DNA of 36,558 nt from DATDAH01 sp036525535 (GTDB taxonomy: Bacteria > Actinomycetota > Acidimicrobiia > Acidimicrobiales > DATDAH01): the NCBI GenBank assembly GCA_036525535.1, contig DATDAH010000261.1, positions 1 to 36,558 of the forward strand, given 5' to 3'. Of the stretch, positions 5,962-13,920 are shown one piece after another. Position numbers and translations under genes: made by a program. Within the stretch, counting starts at the first letter, position 1, and every line of letters starts with the position of its first letter. The notes beneath the pieces are model-generated. The model saw nothing but the letters and a program-made list of their open reading frames with translations, had not been told where the DNA came from and ran no database searches.

Positions 5962-8247
5962 TCATTCGCGCTGGCGCGGGTCGACCTCTCCGGGCGGACC
6001 ATCCGGAATCGTCGTGGTCGGCGGCGGGGGCTCGGTCGTCGGCGGCGGGGGCTCGGTCGTCGCCGGCGGGGGCTCGGTCGTCGAGGTCGGCTCACCGCCG
6101 TCGCTGCTCTGCGCGCAACTCTCGAAGACGCCGTCGCCGTCCAGGTCGGCCAGGGTGTAACCCGCGGGGCAGGTGGGCTGGGACGTCGTGTCGTCGACCT
6201 GGCGGTCCGCGAACGCGGTCCGGCCCGGGAACTCGGTCACGTCGGCCAGCGCACAGTCGTTCTGCACGTAGCCGGCCGAGGTGATCCGCTCCATGAACTC
6301 GTGCCACAGCGGTGCCGCCAAGGTGCCGCCCTCGCCAGGAAGGGGAGCGATCTCCTCGCCCGGCCCGCCGACGTTGCCGACCCACACCGCGGTGGTGACG
6401 TTGCAGGTGTACCCCACGAACCAGGCGTCCTTGTTGCTCTGCGTGGTCCCGGTCTTGCCGGCCACCTCCCAGCCCGACAGCTGCGCCTGCACGCCGGTGC
6501 CGCCGGAGACGACGCCCCGCAGCGCGGTGGTGACGGTGTCGGCCACCTCGGGGGAGATGACCTGCTGCGGCGACTCGTCGGCGCGGTAGATCACGTTGCC
6601 GCGGGCGTCCTCGACCCGCTCGATCATCACCGGCTCGTGGTGCAGCCCGTGGTCCCGGAAGCTGCTGTAGGCGCTGGCCATGTCCAGCACCGACACCTCA
6701 CCGGCGCCGAGCACGATCGACGGGACCGCGGGCAGATCGGACTTGATGCCGAGGGTGTGGGCCATCTCGATCACGTTCTCCGGACCGAGCTCGAGCATGA
6801 GCTGGGCGAAGACCACGTTGGAGGAGGCCTGGATGCCGCTCAGCAACGTGTGGCTCCCTGATGCGGAGGCGCCGCCACTGACGTGCCAGTCCGCCGTGCC
6901 CGGGATGTCCAGGGTCACGCTGCTCGGCGCGGGCAGGGTGGCTTCGGCCGAGTAGCCCTGGGCGAAGGCCTCGGCCAGGGCGAAGGGCTTGAACGACGAG
7001 CCGGGCTGGCGGCCGGAGCCGCCGCCCTTGGCCCCCGTGGCCAGGTTCAGCTCGGAGATGTTGAAGTCCCGGCCGCCCATCATCGCCCGCACCCGGCCGT
7101 CGGCCCCGATGGCCACGATCGACGAGGTCGGCGCCCCGGACGGGTAGTTGTTGACGACGGTCTCATAGGCCTGGCGTTGCCAGTTCTGGTCCAGCGTCGT
7201 GTACACGCGGAGGCCGCCGCCGTAGACGGTCTCCTCGCCGAAGAGGCTCACCAGCTGCTGGCGCACGGTCTCGTAGAAGTACTCCGAGCCGATGTCGTGG
7301 CCCCGCACGTGGGAGAAGAGCTGGGCCTGGGTCCGGGGCAGGACCATGCCCGGCGGGCACTCGTCCGGGCAGACGCCGTACGGATTGACGACCCACCTGA
7401 CGGCGATGGCGTCGTCGTACTCCTCCTGGGTGATGTAGCCCAGCTCCTTCATGTTGATCAGCGTGGTGTTCCGACGCCGGTAGGCCTCGCGGGGCTGCCG
7501 GTCGGCATCCGCCGTCTCCGGCGACCGGATCAGGCCGGCAAGGTACGCGGCGTCGGTCAGGGACAGGTCCTCGACGTCCTCGAGGAAGTACGCCTGCGAG
7601 GCCGCCTGCACGCCGTAGGCGCCGCGGCCGAAGTAGACCGTGTTCAGGTAGCGCTCGAGGATCTCCTCCTTCGAGAGCTCGCGCTCCAGCTCGACGGCGT
7701 AGATGGCCTCGCGGATCTTGCGGGCGATCGTGCGCTCGTTGGTCAGGTAGACCGTCTTCACGTACTGCTGGGTGATGGTCGACCCACCCTGCTCGGACAC
7801 GCTGTTCCCCGACACCTGGGCCCATCCCGCGCGGGCGATACCGGCGGGGTCCACGCCGTTGTGCTCCCAGAAGTTCTGGTCCTCGGCGGAGATGACGGCG
7901 TCGATCAGGACCTCGGGGATGCGCCGGTAGGGGACGATGACCCGGTTCTCCTCGGCGTTGAGCTGGGCCGCGGCGTTGTCGGGCCCGCAGCGCCCGGTCA
8001 CCTCTCGGGTGCAGATGAAGGAGGACTCGGCCAGGCCCTGGCTCTGGGGCGGAAGCTCGATGTTGGAGAGCACCAGGCCGACCCCGGCCAAGCTGGCGAC
8101 GACCACGAGCATGGCCAGGAACAGCAGCCGGCGCCAGCGCCAGAAGATGCTGCGGCGGCGGAAGCGGCGGCGGCGGTAGCGGCCCCAGATGGAGGGACGC
8201 TCGTCGGCCGCATCGGCGTCGTCGCGGGTGGTGGTGTCCGAAGGCAT
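5962..8247 (-). CDS. ponA: Class A penicillin-binding protein (glycosyltransferase/transpeptidase)
   Basis: This bifunctional enzyme polymerises lipid II and cross-links peptidoglycan at the membrane's outer face. It has an Arg-rich cytoplasmic tail (residues 20-40) and one membrane helix (about 41-60). The GT51 domain has catalytic E122 in AEDQNFWEHNGVD, then GGSTITQQ (155-161) and RYLNTVYFG. The transpeptidase domain has SxxK at 417-420, SSN at 475-477 and KTG at 598-600. The tail is a Pro/Thr/Glu repeat after residue 715. All catalytic motifs are intact at 761 residues. DUF5318 lies upstream, as beside mycobacterial ponA1. Confidence 0.96.
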   Translation of the reverse strand: MPSDTTTRDDADAADERPSIWGRYRRRRFRRRSIFWRWRRLLFLAMLVVVASLAGVGLVLSNIELPPQSQGLAESSFICTREVTGRCGPDNAAAQLNAEENRVIVPYRRIPEVLIDAVISAEDQNFWEHNGVDPAGIARAGWAQVSGNSVSEQGGSTITQQYVKTVYLTNERTIARKIREAIYAVELERELSKEEILERYLNTVYFGRGAYGVQAASQAYFLEDVEDLSLTDAAYLAGLIRSPETADADRQPREAYRRRNTTLINMKELGYITQEEYDDAIAVRWVVNPYGVCPDECPPGMVLPRTQAQLFSHVRGHDIGSEYFYETVRQQLVSLFGEETVYGGGLRVYTTLDQNWQRQAYETVVNNYPSGAPTSSIVAIGADGRVRAMMGGRDFNISELNLATGAKGGGSGRQPGSSFKPFALAEAFAQGYSAEATLPAPSSVTLDIPGTADWHVSGGASASGSHTLLSGIQASSNVVFAQLMLELGPENVIEMAHTLGIKSDLPAVPSIVLGAGEVSVLDMASAYSSFRDHGLHHEPVMIERVEDARGNVIYRADESPQQVISPEVADTVTTALRGVVSGGTGVQAQLSGWEVAGKTGTTQSNKDAWFVGYTCNVTTAVWVGNVGGPGEEIAPLPGEGGTLAAPLWHEFMERITSAGYVQNDCALADVTEFPGRTAFADRQVDDTTSQPTCPAGYTLADLDGDGVFESCAQSSDGGEPTSTTEPPPATTEPPPPTTEPPPPTTTIPDGPPGEVDPRQRE
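6020..6082 (-). repeat. Three 21-bp tandem repeats encoding TTEPPPP-type units
   Basis: Three consecutive 21-bp units (6020-6040, 6041-6061, 6062-6082) differ at one base. On the minus strand they encode seven-residue Thr-Thr-Glu-Pro units in the extracellular tail of the class A PBP. The in-frame length allows copy-number change without disrupting the gene. Confidence 0.85.
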
Positions 8248-8348
8248 GCAGGAAGAAGAGGTCGGGGAATCTCGGGCCGGGAAATCGCGCCGGCCCCCGA
8301 GGTTACCGTTCGATTACGGGATGTTTCCGTCACGGGACGCGACGGGGG

Positions 8349-8732
8349 TCACACCTCGAACACCCTCGACAAGTGGTTCCAGCCACAGCCGGGACACACC
8401 TCGACCACGTAACAGCGGTAGGTGCCCTTGCGCCGGGTGACCTTGGCCAGCTCCGCCCGGTCCCGCACGCAGCGCCCGGCGGGACCCAGGTAGGACCCGA
8501 AGACGTAGGAGACCAGCTTGAGCTTCTCCTCCTCACACACCGGGCAGTCCAGCTGGGTGGACTCCTCGATGTAGTCCCGCGCCGCCCGCAGCAGCTCGGG
8601 GTGGGCGTCGCAGACCTCGTGGCGGGCCAGACGGCCCTTGCGGTACTCGGCCAGCACGCCCGCGCGCGCCAGTCGGTAGTCGACCGTGCCGCCGTGCTCG
8701 GCGCCCTGTATCGCCTCCACCCGGAAGCTCAT
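8349..8732 (-). CDS. DUF5318 family zinc-ribbon-like protein
   Basis: This 127-residue protein matches the actinobacterial DUF5318 family (Rv0049-like). It begins MSFRVEAIQG and has VDYRLARAGVLAEYRKGRL near residues 17-35 followed by two cysteine pairs, CPVC (63-66) and CPGC (113-116), which probably bind one zinc. It ends WNHLSRVFEV. Family function is unknown, but the gene is conserved beside the ponA-type PBP, as here (101 bp). The ATG at 8732 is chosen because TAGCCT sits 8 nt upstream, giving a leaderless-type transcript. Upstream residues in the frame are unlike the family. Confidence 0.85.
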   Translation of the reverse strand: MSFRVEAIQGAEHGGTVDYRLARAGVLAEYRKGRLARHEVCDAHPELLRAARDYIEESTQLDCPVCEEEKLKLVSYVFGSYLGPAGRCVRDRAELAKVTRRKGTYRCYVVEVCPGCGWNHLSRVFEV

Positions 8733-8740
8733 GGGGTCGG

Positions 8741-8746
8741 AGGCTA
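8741..8746 (-). promoter_or_regulatory. Leaderless-type -10 box before the DUF5318 gene
   Basis: Minus-strand TAGCCT lies 8 nt before the ATG at 8732, the spacing seen before several other genes here. On the plus strand the 60-bp divergent gap also holds TAGAAA (8780-8785), 7 nt before the GTG at 8793. Confidence 0.4.
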
Positions 8747-8792
8747 GGTCGTCATCGGGGACCGAGGGAGCCGGCGCGCTAGAAACCCCCCT

Positions 8793-9278
8793 GTGAGCGA
8801 GGCTGCGGAACCGCGTGGAGCAGCACTGCCGACCACCGAGATCGGCGAAGCCGACGGACCGGGGCGGAGCAGTGGGACAGAGCACCCGGCTCGACGGGCC
8901 TCCCAACGGTCGATGGCGGCGGTCGAGGCCGGCGACCGCGACGGGTGGCTGGCCCTGTTCACCGACGACGCCGTGGTCGAAGACCCCATCGGTCCCTCCC
9001 CGTTGGACCCCGACGGTGCCGGCCGGCGAGGCAAGGCCGCCATCGCCGCCTTCTGGGACGAGATCATCTCCATCGGCGAGGTCCGCTTCACCCTCCGCGA
9101 GTCCTACGCCTGCGGCGACGAATGCGCCAACGTCGGCCGCATCACCACCACGCTGCCCGACGGCAACCGCTCGGTCGTCGAGGGCGTCTACACCTACCGG
9201 GTCGACGGCGACGGTCGCATCGTCGCCCTGCGAGCCTTCTGGGAGTTCGACGCCATGACCTTCGAGGTATCCACATGA
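8793..9278 (+). CDS. NTF2-like (SnoaL / ketosteroid isomerase fold) protein
   Basis: Residues about 33-155 have the compact NTF2-like pattern: an AVEAGDRDGWLALFTDDAVVEDPIG entry helix and strand, a RRGKAAIAAFWDEII helix, then strands ending in VDGDGRIVALRAFWEFDAM. Members include ketosteroid isomerases and polyketide cyclases, so a small-molecule substrate is likely but not identifiable. The first 30 residues are probably disordered. The GTG start has a TAGAAA box 7 nt upstream. It is followed after 7 bp by a methyltransferase gene, suggesting a short operon 8793-10474. Confidence 0.75.
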   Translation: MSEAAEPRGAALPTTEIGEADGPGRSSGTEHPARRASQRSMAAVEAGDRDGWLALFTDDAVVEDPIGPSPLDPDGAGRRGKAAIAAFWDEIISIGEVRFTLRESYACGDECANVGRITTTLPDGNRSVVEGVYTYRVDGDGRIVALRAFWEFDAMTFEVST

Positions 9279-9285
9279 GAGAACG

Positions 9286-9957
9286 ATGAGCTTCGCCGAG
9301 TTCGACTACGGACCGGACATCCCCGGTGAGACCGGGTTGCGCCTGCTGGGCCCCGTGGCGGGCAAGCGCATACTGGTCCTGGGCTGCCGCCGGACCGACG
9401 CCATCCTGTCCCTGGCCCGCAACGACGCCAAGGTCATCGTCGTGGACCACGTACCCCGTCGGGTCGACAAGGCTCGCGACGCCTGCGAGCAGGCGGACGT
9501 CCGCGTGGAGTTCCACCGCACCGACCTGGCCGACCTGGCGTTCCTGCGCGGCGACTCCATCGACGCCACCCTGTCGGTCTCCGCCCTGGCCGAGGTCGAG
9601 GACCTGAACCGCGTGTTCCGCCAGGTGCACCGGGTCCTCGGCGCCAACGCCGCCCTCGCCCTCTCGCTCCCCCATCCGGCCTTCGCCTGCCTCGACCCCG
9701 ACAGCGGCGAGCCACCGCGACTGGCCCGGCGGTACGCCGACGCCGAGCCCCTCCCCGGCCGGGCTGACGGCGCCGAAGCCGAGTACGCCCACACCATCGG
9801 TGGCCTCTTCACCAGCCTCACCCGGGCGAAGTTCCGGGTCGACACGTTCCTCGAGCCCGAGCCGGTTGCCGGCGGCGCCCGCAGCACGCACTGGGCCGCG
9901 GCGATGGCCTGGATGCCGGCCACCCTGGTCCTCCGGGCCCGAAAAGAGGGCTCGTAG
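9286..9957 (+). CDS. Class I SAM-dependent methyltransferase-like protein
   Basis: The fold is recognised from GKRILVLGCRRTDAILSLA (motif I region, residues 26-44), the acidic strand end VIVVDHVP, VEFHRTDLADLAF, and VFRQVHRVLGANAALALSLPHP, which resembles the motif ahead of substrate binding in Methyltransf_11 proteins. Motif I is altered: the usual GxGxG is LGCRRTD, so SAM binding may be weakened or arranged differently. The substrate is unknown. It lies 7 bp after the NTF2-like gene and 4 bp before the DinB-like gene. Confidence 0.7.
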   Translation: MSFAEFDYGPDIPGETGLRLLGPVAGKRILVLGCRRTDAILSLARNDAKVIVVDHVPRRVDKARDACEQADVRVEFHRTDLADLAFLRGDSIDATLSVSALAEVEDLNRVFRQVHRVLGANAALALSLPHPAFACLDPDSGEPPRLARRYADAEPLPGRADGAEAEYAHTIGGLFTSLTRAKFRVDTFLEPEPVAGGARSTHWAAAMAWMPATLVLRARKEGS

Positions 9958-9961
9958 CTCG

Positions 9962-10474
9962 GTGGATCGCTGTGCTGCGTGTGGGTTCGACTACTACAGC
10001 TTCCCGCGGCCCGAGATCGGTGACCGCCTCCGCGCCCTGGGCGACGAGCACGCCGAGCGCCTGACCGAGACCCCGGCCGCGTTCCTCCGCCTGCACCCGG
10101 CGGAAGGGTGGTCCGCCCTCGAGTACGGCTGCCACGTCCGCGACGTGCTCCTCAACCAGCGGGGCCGCATCGAGCTGACCCAACGCGAGCACGCACCCAC
10201 CTTCGTGCCGATGGGCCGCGACGAGCTGGCGGTGGACGAGCGCTACAACGACCAGGCCCCCGACACCGTGGCGCTCGCGCTCACACAGGCCGCCGGTGCC
10301 TTGGCCACCCTGCTGGCCGCTCTCGACGACACCGGCTGGGCCCGCACCGCCACCTACAGCTACCCCGAGCCCGCGCTACGGGACGTCGACTGGATCGCCC
10401 GCCACACGGTCCACGAGCTCCACCACCACCTCGCCGACGTCCACGGCGTCCTCAAAGCCGCACTGGAGGACTAG
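9962..10474 (+). CDS. DinB family protein with N-terminal CxxCG
   Basis: The 170-residue protein starts with a small cysteine motif (VDRCAACGFDY) and continues as a DinB-like four-helix bundle. The helix around WSALEYGCHVRDVLLNQRGRI and the terminal HTVHELHHHLADVHGVLKA supply the histidines that form the family's metal site. Related proteins include thiol-dependent transferases, so a thiol or conjugation role is possible. The GTG at 9962, 4 bp after the methyltransferase stop, is preferred because the longer frame overlaps that gene. It is the last gene of the plus-strand trio. Confidence 0.75.
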   Translation: MDRCAACGFDYYSFPRPEIGDRLRALGDEHAERLTETPAAFLRLHPAEGWSALEYGCHVRDVLLNQRGRIELTQREHAPTFVPMGRDELAVDERYNDQAPDTVALALTQAAGALATLLAALDDTGWARTATYSYPEPALRDVDWIARHTVHELHHHLADVHGVLKAALED

Positions 10475-10536
10475 TCCGTAAATGAGTCAGATGGCTCATG
10501 CAGCGGTCAACGCTCGATGGCATAGTGACCTCTTGA

Positions 10537-10652
10537 CGCACCGCAGCTCGCGAGTGATCGACCAGGCGTAGTCGGTACTTGAGGGACGGGCTGCGGTGCG
10601 AAGATCGACGGTGGTGATGCCCGTTGAACAGGGTCCCGAGAGGGACCCTGTT
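10537..10652 (+). ncRNA. Candidate structured RNA in a convergent intergenic gap
   Basis: CGCACCGCAG (10537-10546) pairs perfectly with CTGCGGTGCG (10591-10600), enclosing a 44-nt region with an inner CGAC/GTCG stem (10559-10562 with 10571-10574). A second perfect 11-bp hairpin follows at 10627-10652, then a T-rich run. TTGACG at 10533 could be a -35, but no good -10 was found. It does not match tRNA, SRP RNA or 6C RNA. It could instead be a bidirectional terminator plus a chance stem. Confidence 0.3.
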
Positions 10653-10660
10653 CTGGTTTT
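10627..10660. terminator. Intrinsic terminator between convergent DinB and cca genes
   Basis: An 11-bp perfect stem (10627-10637 with 10642-10652) has a GAGA loop and is followed by CTGGTTTT on the plus strand. It lies between the ends of the DinB-like gene and the opposing cca gene and may serve both. Confidence 0.65.
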
Positions 10661-10669
10661 CGGCCGACC

Positions 10670-12064
10670 TCAGGTCGAGCGGGCGGCCCACCAGGCGTCG
10701 AGGCGGCGGTAGGCCTCGTCCTCGCCGAGCGGGCCCTCGTCGAGACGGACCTCCAAGAGCATCTCCAGGGCCTCGCCGACGTCGCGGCCGGGTGTCAGGC
10801 CGAGGTGGTCCATGACCTGGCGGCCGTCGAGATCGGGGCGGATGGCCTTGAGCTCCTCCTCGGCCTCCAGCTCGGCGATGCGGGCGACGAGGTCGTCCAT
10901 GCGCCGGGCCAGCATGTCGGCCTTTCGCTGGTTGCGCGTCGTGCAGTCACAACGGGTCAACTCGATGAGGCGGTCGAGCTGGTCGCCGGCGTCCCGGACG
11001 AAGCGGCGCACCGCAGCATCGGTCCAGCCGGTGCCCGTCCCGTAGCCGTGGAAGCGCAGATGCAGGCGCACCAGCTGGGTCACGATGGCCACGTCCTCGT
11101 TGGGGTAGCGCAGCGCCGTCATCCGGTCCTTGGTCATGCGGGCTCCGACCACCTCGTGGTGGTGGAACATGACCCCGTTGGCCCCGAACGAGCGGGTCTT
11201 GGGCTTGCCCACGTCGTGGAACAGGGCCGCCAGCCGGACCAGGCGGTCCGGTTCGGTGTTGGCCACCACGGCGATGGTGTGGGCCAGGACGTCCTTGTGC
11301 TGATGGACGGGGTCCTGCTCCAGCCGCATCTCGAGCAGCTCGGGCAGGAACTCGTCGGCCAGTCCGGTCTCGACCAGGAACCACAGGCCGTCGGAGGGGT
11401 CGTCGACCACCATGAGCTTGTCCAGCTCGTCCCGGATGCGCTCGGCCGAGACGATGGCCAGCCGATCCCCCATCTCGCGCACGGCCCGCACCAGCGCGGC
11501 GGACGGGACCAGCCGGTAGCCGGCCAGGAAGCGAGCCGCCCGCAGCATGCGCAGGGGGTCGTCGCTGAAGGACACCTGAGGCTCGAGCGGGGTGCGAAGC
11601 CGGGAGGCGGCAAGGTCGGCGGCGCCGTCGAACGGGTCGATGAGGTCCAACCCGGGGAGGGCCAGGGCCATGGCGTTCACGGTGAAATCCCGACGGGAGA
11701 GGTCCGACTCGACCTCTGTGGAGAACTGCACGTCGGGCTTGCGGGACTCCGGGACGTAGACGTCGGCCCGGTGGGTGGTGGTCTCGACCGTCCACTCGCC
11801 GATCTTGGCCCCGATGGTCCCGAAGCGCTCGCCCAGCGTCCAGACGGCGTCGACGTGGTCAGCGATCAGCGCCTTGATCTGGTCGGGCCGGGCATCGGTG
11901 GTCAGGTCGATGTCCCGGTCGGCCAGGTCCCGGCCGAACAGGAGGTCGCGGACCACACCCCCCACCAGGTAGAGGCGACGGTCGGCCTCGGCGAACGTCT
12001 CGGCCAGAGGGGCGATCACGTCGAGCACGGGCTCGAGAGCGCGCTGGAGCCGTTCGGGGATCAC
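10670..12064 (-). CDS. cca: CCA tRNA nucleotidyltransferase
   Basis: This enzyme adds or repairs the 3' CCA of tRNAs from CTP and ATP. The class II nucleotidyltransferase head shows LVGGVVRDLLFGRDLADRDIDL (metal-binding DxD) near residue 35-57, SRRDFTVNAMAL and the FSDDPLRMLRAARF motif. A C-terminal HD domain follows with LAHTIAVV and ALFHDVGKPKTR. The order is as in mycobacterial PcnA. The GTG start at 12064 overlaps the deacetylase stop (GTGA), which fixes the start and gives 464 residues. The two genes are translationally coupled. Confidence 0.95.
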   Translation of the reverse strand: MIPERLQRALEPVLDVIAPLAETFAEADRRLYLVGGVVRDLLFGRDLADRDIDLTTDARPDQIKALIADHVDAVWTLGERFGTIGAKIGEWTVETTTHRADVYVPESRKPDVQFSTEVESDLSRRDFTVNAMALALPGLDLIDPFDGAADLAASRLRTPLEPQVSFSDDPLRMLRAARFLAGYRLVPSAALVRAVREMGDRLAIVSAERIRDELDKLMVVDDPSDGLWFLVETGLADEFLPELLEMRLEQDPVHQHKDVLAHTIAVVANTEPDRLVRLAALFHDVGKPKTRSFGANGVMFHHHEVVGARMTKDRMTALRYPNEDVAIVTQLVRLHLRFHGYGTGTGWTDAAVRRFVRDAGDQLDRLIELTRCDCTTRNQRKADMLARRMDDLVARIAELEAEEELKAIRPDLDGRQVMDHLGLTPGRDVGEALEMLLEVRLDEGPLGEDEAYRRLDAWWAARST

Positions 12065-13086
12065 GCCTGTGCAGCCTCGTCGGCCCGCGCCTGGGCGGCC
12101 GCGACCACCGCAAGGACCTCCCGGCCGGGGCCGGCCGTCGTCGCGGCTTCGCTCTGGACGGCCTCGCCCAGCAGGGCGCCGACCGTGGCTGCCGCGCACT
12201 CACCGAGCGCGGTCAGGTCATAGCCCCCCTCCAGGAACACGAGGCGACGGCCCGCGGGGGCGAAGGCCAGCAGGTCGACGGTCACGTCCGCATAGTCGCC
12301 TGCGGTGAGGCCGAGGTCGGTGATGGGATCCCGACGGTGGGCGTCGAAGCCGGCGGAGATCAGCAGCCAGGTCGGGGCGAAGGCCGCGACCCGCGGGGCC
12401 AGCACCTCCTCGATGCCGGCTCGATAGACGTCCCCCGTGGCCCCCGCCGGGAGGGGGAAGTTGACCGTCGTGCCCGCGGCCCCGCCGGTCCCCACGTCCT
12501 GCACGGCGCCGGTGCCCGGATAGAGGGGGTGCTGGTGGAAGGAGACGTAGAGGACCCGGGGGTCGGACCAGAACACCTCCTGGGTGCCGTTGCCGTGATG
12601 GGCATCGATGTCGACGACCAGCACCCGCTCGCCGCGGTCGGCGAGGTGGGTGGCGGTCACGGCCACGTTGTTCAGCAGGCAGAAGCCCATCGCCCGGTCG
12701 ACGGTGGCGTGGTGGCCGGGCGGACGCACGGCGAGGAAGGCGGCGTCGGCCTCGCCCTGCTCGAGGCGCTCGGCGCTGTCGATCCCGGCCCCGGCGGCCA
12801 GGAGGGCCACCGCCCAGGAGGCCTCGCTGACCCGGGTGTCGGCGTCCACGTGACCACCCCCGGAGCGACAGAGCGCCTCCAAACGGTCCAGGTGGGCGGC
12901 GGGATGGACGGCCTCCAGCTCGGCCCGGGTGGCGGGGCGGGGGTCGACGCGCACCAGCGCGTCGTCGAGGCCCGCCGTGGTCAGGCCGTCGAGGACCGCG
13001 GCGAGGCGAGCCGGTCGCTCGGGGTGGCCCGGCCCGGTGTCGTGGTCGCCGAAGCGTGGATGGGTGGCGAGGAGCACGGCGGCCAC
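12061..13086 (-). CDS. Histone deacetylase-family (AcuC/HDAC-like) zinc amidohydrolase
   Basis: Bacterial members deacetylate proteins such as acetyl-CoA synthetase, or acetylpolyamines. The signatures are complete: HPERPARL (21-28), RPPGHHA (121-127), GFCLLNNVAV, the metal site VDIDAHHGNGT (158-168), YVSFHQHPLYPGTG, LISAGFDAHRRDP and LEGGYD. The GTG at 13086 is chosen because a TAGCGT box lies 7 nt upstream and the protein then begins exactly where family members do. The alternative is GTG 13113. It is the first gene of a two-gene unit with cca. The natural substrate is not indicated. Confidence 0.9.
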   Translation of the reverse strand: MAAVLLATHPRFGDHDTGPGHPERPARLAAVLDGLTTAGLDDALVRVDPRPATRAELEAVHPAAHLDRLEALCRSGGGHVDADTRVSEASWAVALLAAGAGIDSAERLEQGEADAAFLAVRPPGHHATVDRAMGFCLLNNVAVTATHLADRGERVLVVDIDAHHGNGTQEVFWSDPRVLYVSFHQHPLYPGTGAVQDVGTGGAAGTTVNFPLPAGATGDVYRAGIEEVLAPRVAAFAPTWLLISAGFDAHRRDPITDLGLTAGDYADVTVDLLAFAPAGRRLVFLEGGYDLTALGECAAATVGALLGEAVQSEAATTAGPGREVLAVVAAAQARADEAAQA

Positions 13087-13093
13087 ACCGGTG

Positions 13094-13099
13094 ACGCTA
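13094..13099 (-). promoter_or_regulatory. Leaderless-type -10 box before the HDAC-like gene
   Basis: Minus-strand TAGCGT lies 7 nt before the GTG at 13086, consistent with a leaderless transcript for the HDAC-cca unit. Confidence 0.4.
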
Positions 13100-13213
13100 G
13101 CGGCGCGCCTCACACCCCCTCCCGATCGATTCTCCGTCCTGCGGTTCGCGACCAGCCACGACGACCGGACACGGAACGGCCAGGGCGGCCCCGACGGGGA
13201 CCGGGCGGTCCCG

Positions 13214-13219
13214 TATCCT
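13214..13219 (+). promoter_or_regulatory. Leaderless-type -10 box before the GNAT gene
   Basis: TATCCT lies 8 nt before the ATG at 13228 in the short divergent region shared with the HDAC-like gene. Confidence 0.4.
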
Positions 13220-13227
13220 CGGCCGCG

Positions 13228-13920
13228 ATGACCACCGCACCGCCGCACCGCGCGCTGCGCGTGCGGCCCTGGTCGGTCGACCCCACCACCGCCCACCTCG
13301 TGCCCTACGCCGCCCGGGCCATCAGCGCCGACGCCCTGCGCCGGGTCCTGCAGGAGCTGACCGAGGCCGGCTACGAGCGCGTGCGCACCGCCGCCCTCAG
13401 CCCCGACGAACAGGGACCCTTCCTCGATGTCGGTTTCGAGGTCGACGAGCACCTCCACCTCCTGGCCCATGACCTGACCGGGCTGAGTCCACTCCGGCGA
13501 CCCAGCCGGCTGCGACGCGCTCGCCGGCGGGACAAGCCGGCCGTCCTGGCGGTCGACCAGGCGGCCTTCTCACCCCCTTGGCGCCTCGACGCCGCCGGGC
13601 TCCGCGAGGCCCTGGTCGCCACCCCCTCGATCCACTTCCGGGTGGCGCTGGTCGATGGTGCCGTTGTCGGCTACGCCGTGGCCGGGAGGGCCGCGAGCCG
13701 GGGCTACGTCCAGCGGGTCGCCGTACACCCCCACCACGACGGCCACGGCCTGGGTCGGGAACTGGTCACCGACGCCCTCCACTGGCTGCACCGGCGGGGG
13801 GCCCGCCGGGCCGTGGTCAACACCCAGGAGGGCAACGTCACCGCGCTGCACCTGTACGAGGCGCTGGGCTTCAGGCCCGAGCCCGTCGGCCTCGACGTGC
13901 TCGGGGCCCTCCTCCGTTGA
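13228..13920 (+). CDS. GNAT family N-acetyltransferase
   Basis: The C-terminal half is a clear GNAT domain. VQRVAVHPHHDGHGLGRELV (about residues 160-180) is the acetyl-CoA pyrophosphate-binding motif A, followed by VNTQEGNVTALHLYEALGF. The N-terminal 90 residues resemble a half GNAT fold (GFEVDEHLHLLAHDL). The acceptor is unknown. It occupies the position of mutT in the mycobacterial order between cca and the DUF6049 gene. Its stop overlaps the next gene's TTG start (TTGA), so the two are probably coupled. Confidence 0.85.
   Translation: MTTAPPHRALRVRPWSVDPTTAHLVPYAARAISADALRRVLQELTEAGYERVRTAALSPDEQGPFLDVGFEVDEHLHLLAHDLTGLSPLRRPSRLRRARRRDKPAVLAVDQAAFSPPWRLDAAGLREALVATPSIHFRVALVDGAVVGYAVAGRAASRGYVQRVAVHPHHDGHGLGRELVTDALHWLHRRGARRAVVNTQEGNVTALHLYEALGFRPEPVGLDVLGALLR

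Noticed and set aside
10475..10669. tRNA gene in the DinB-cca gap
   Set aside because: No T-loop consensus, no 7-bp acceptor stem in register and no anticodon arm.
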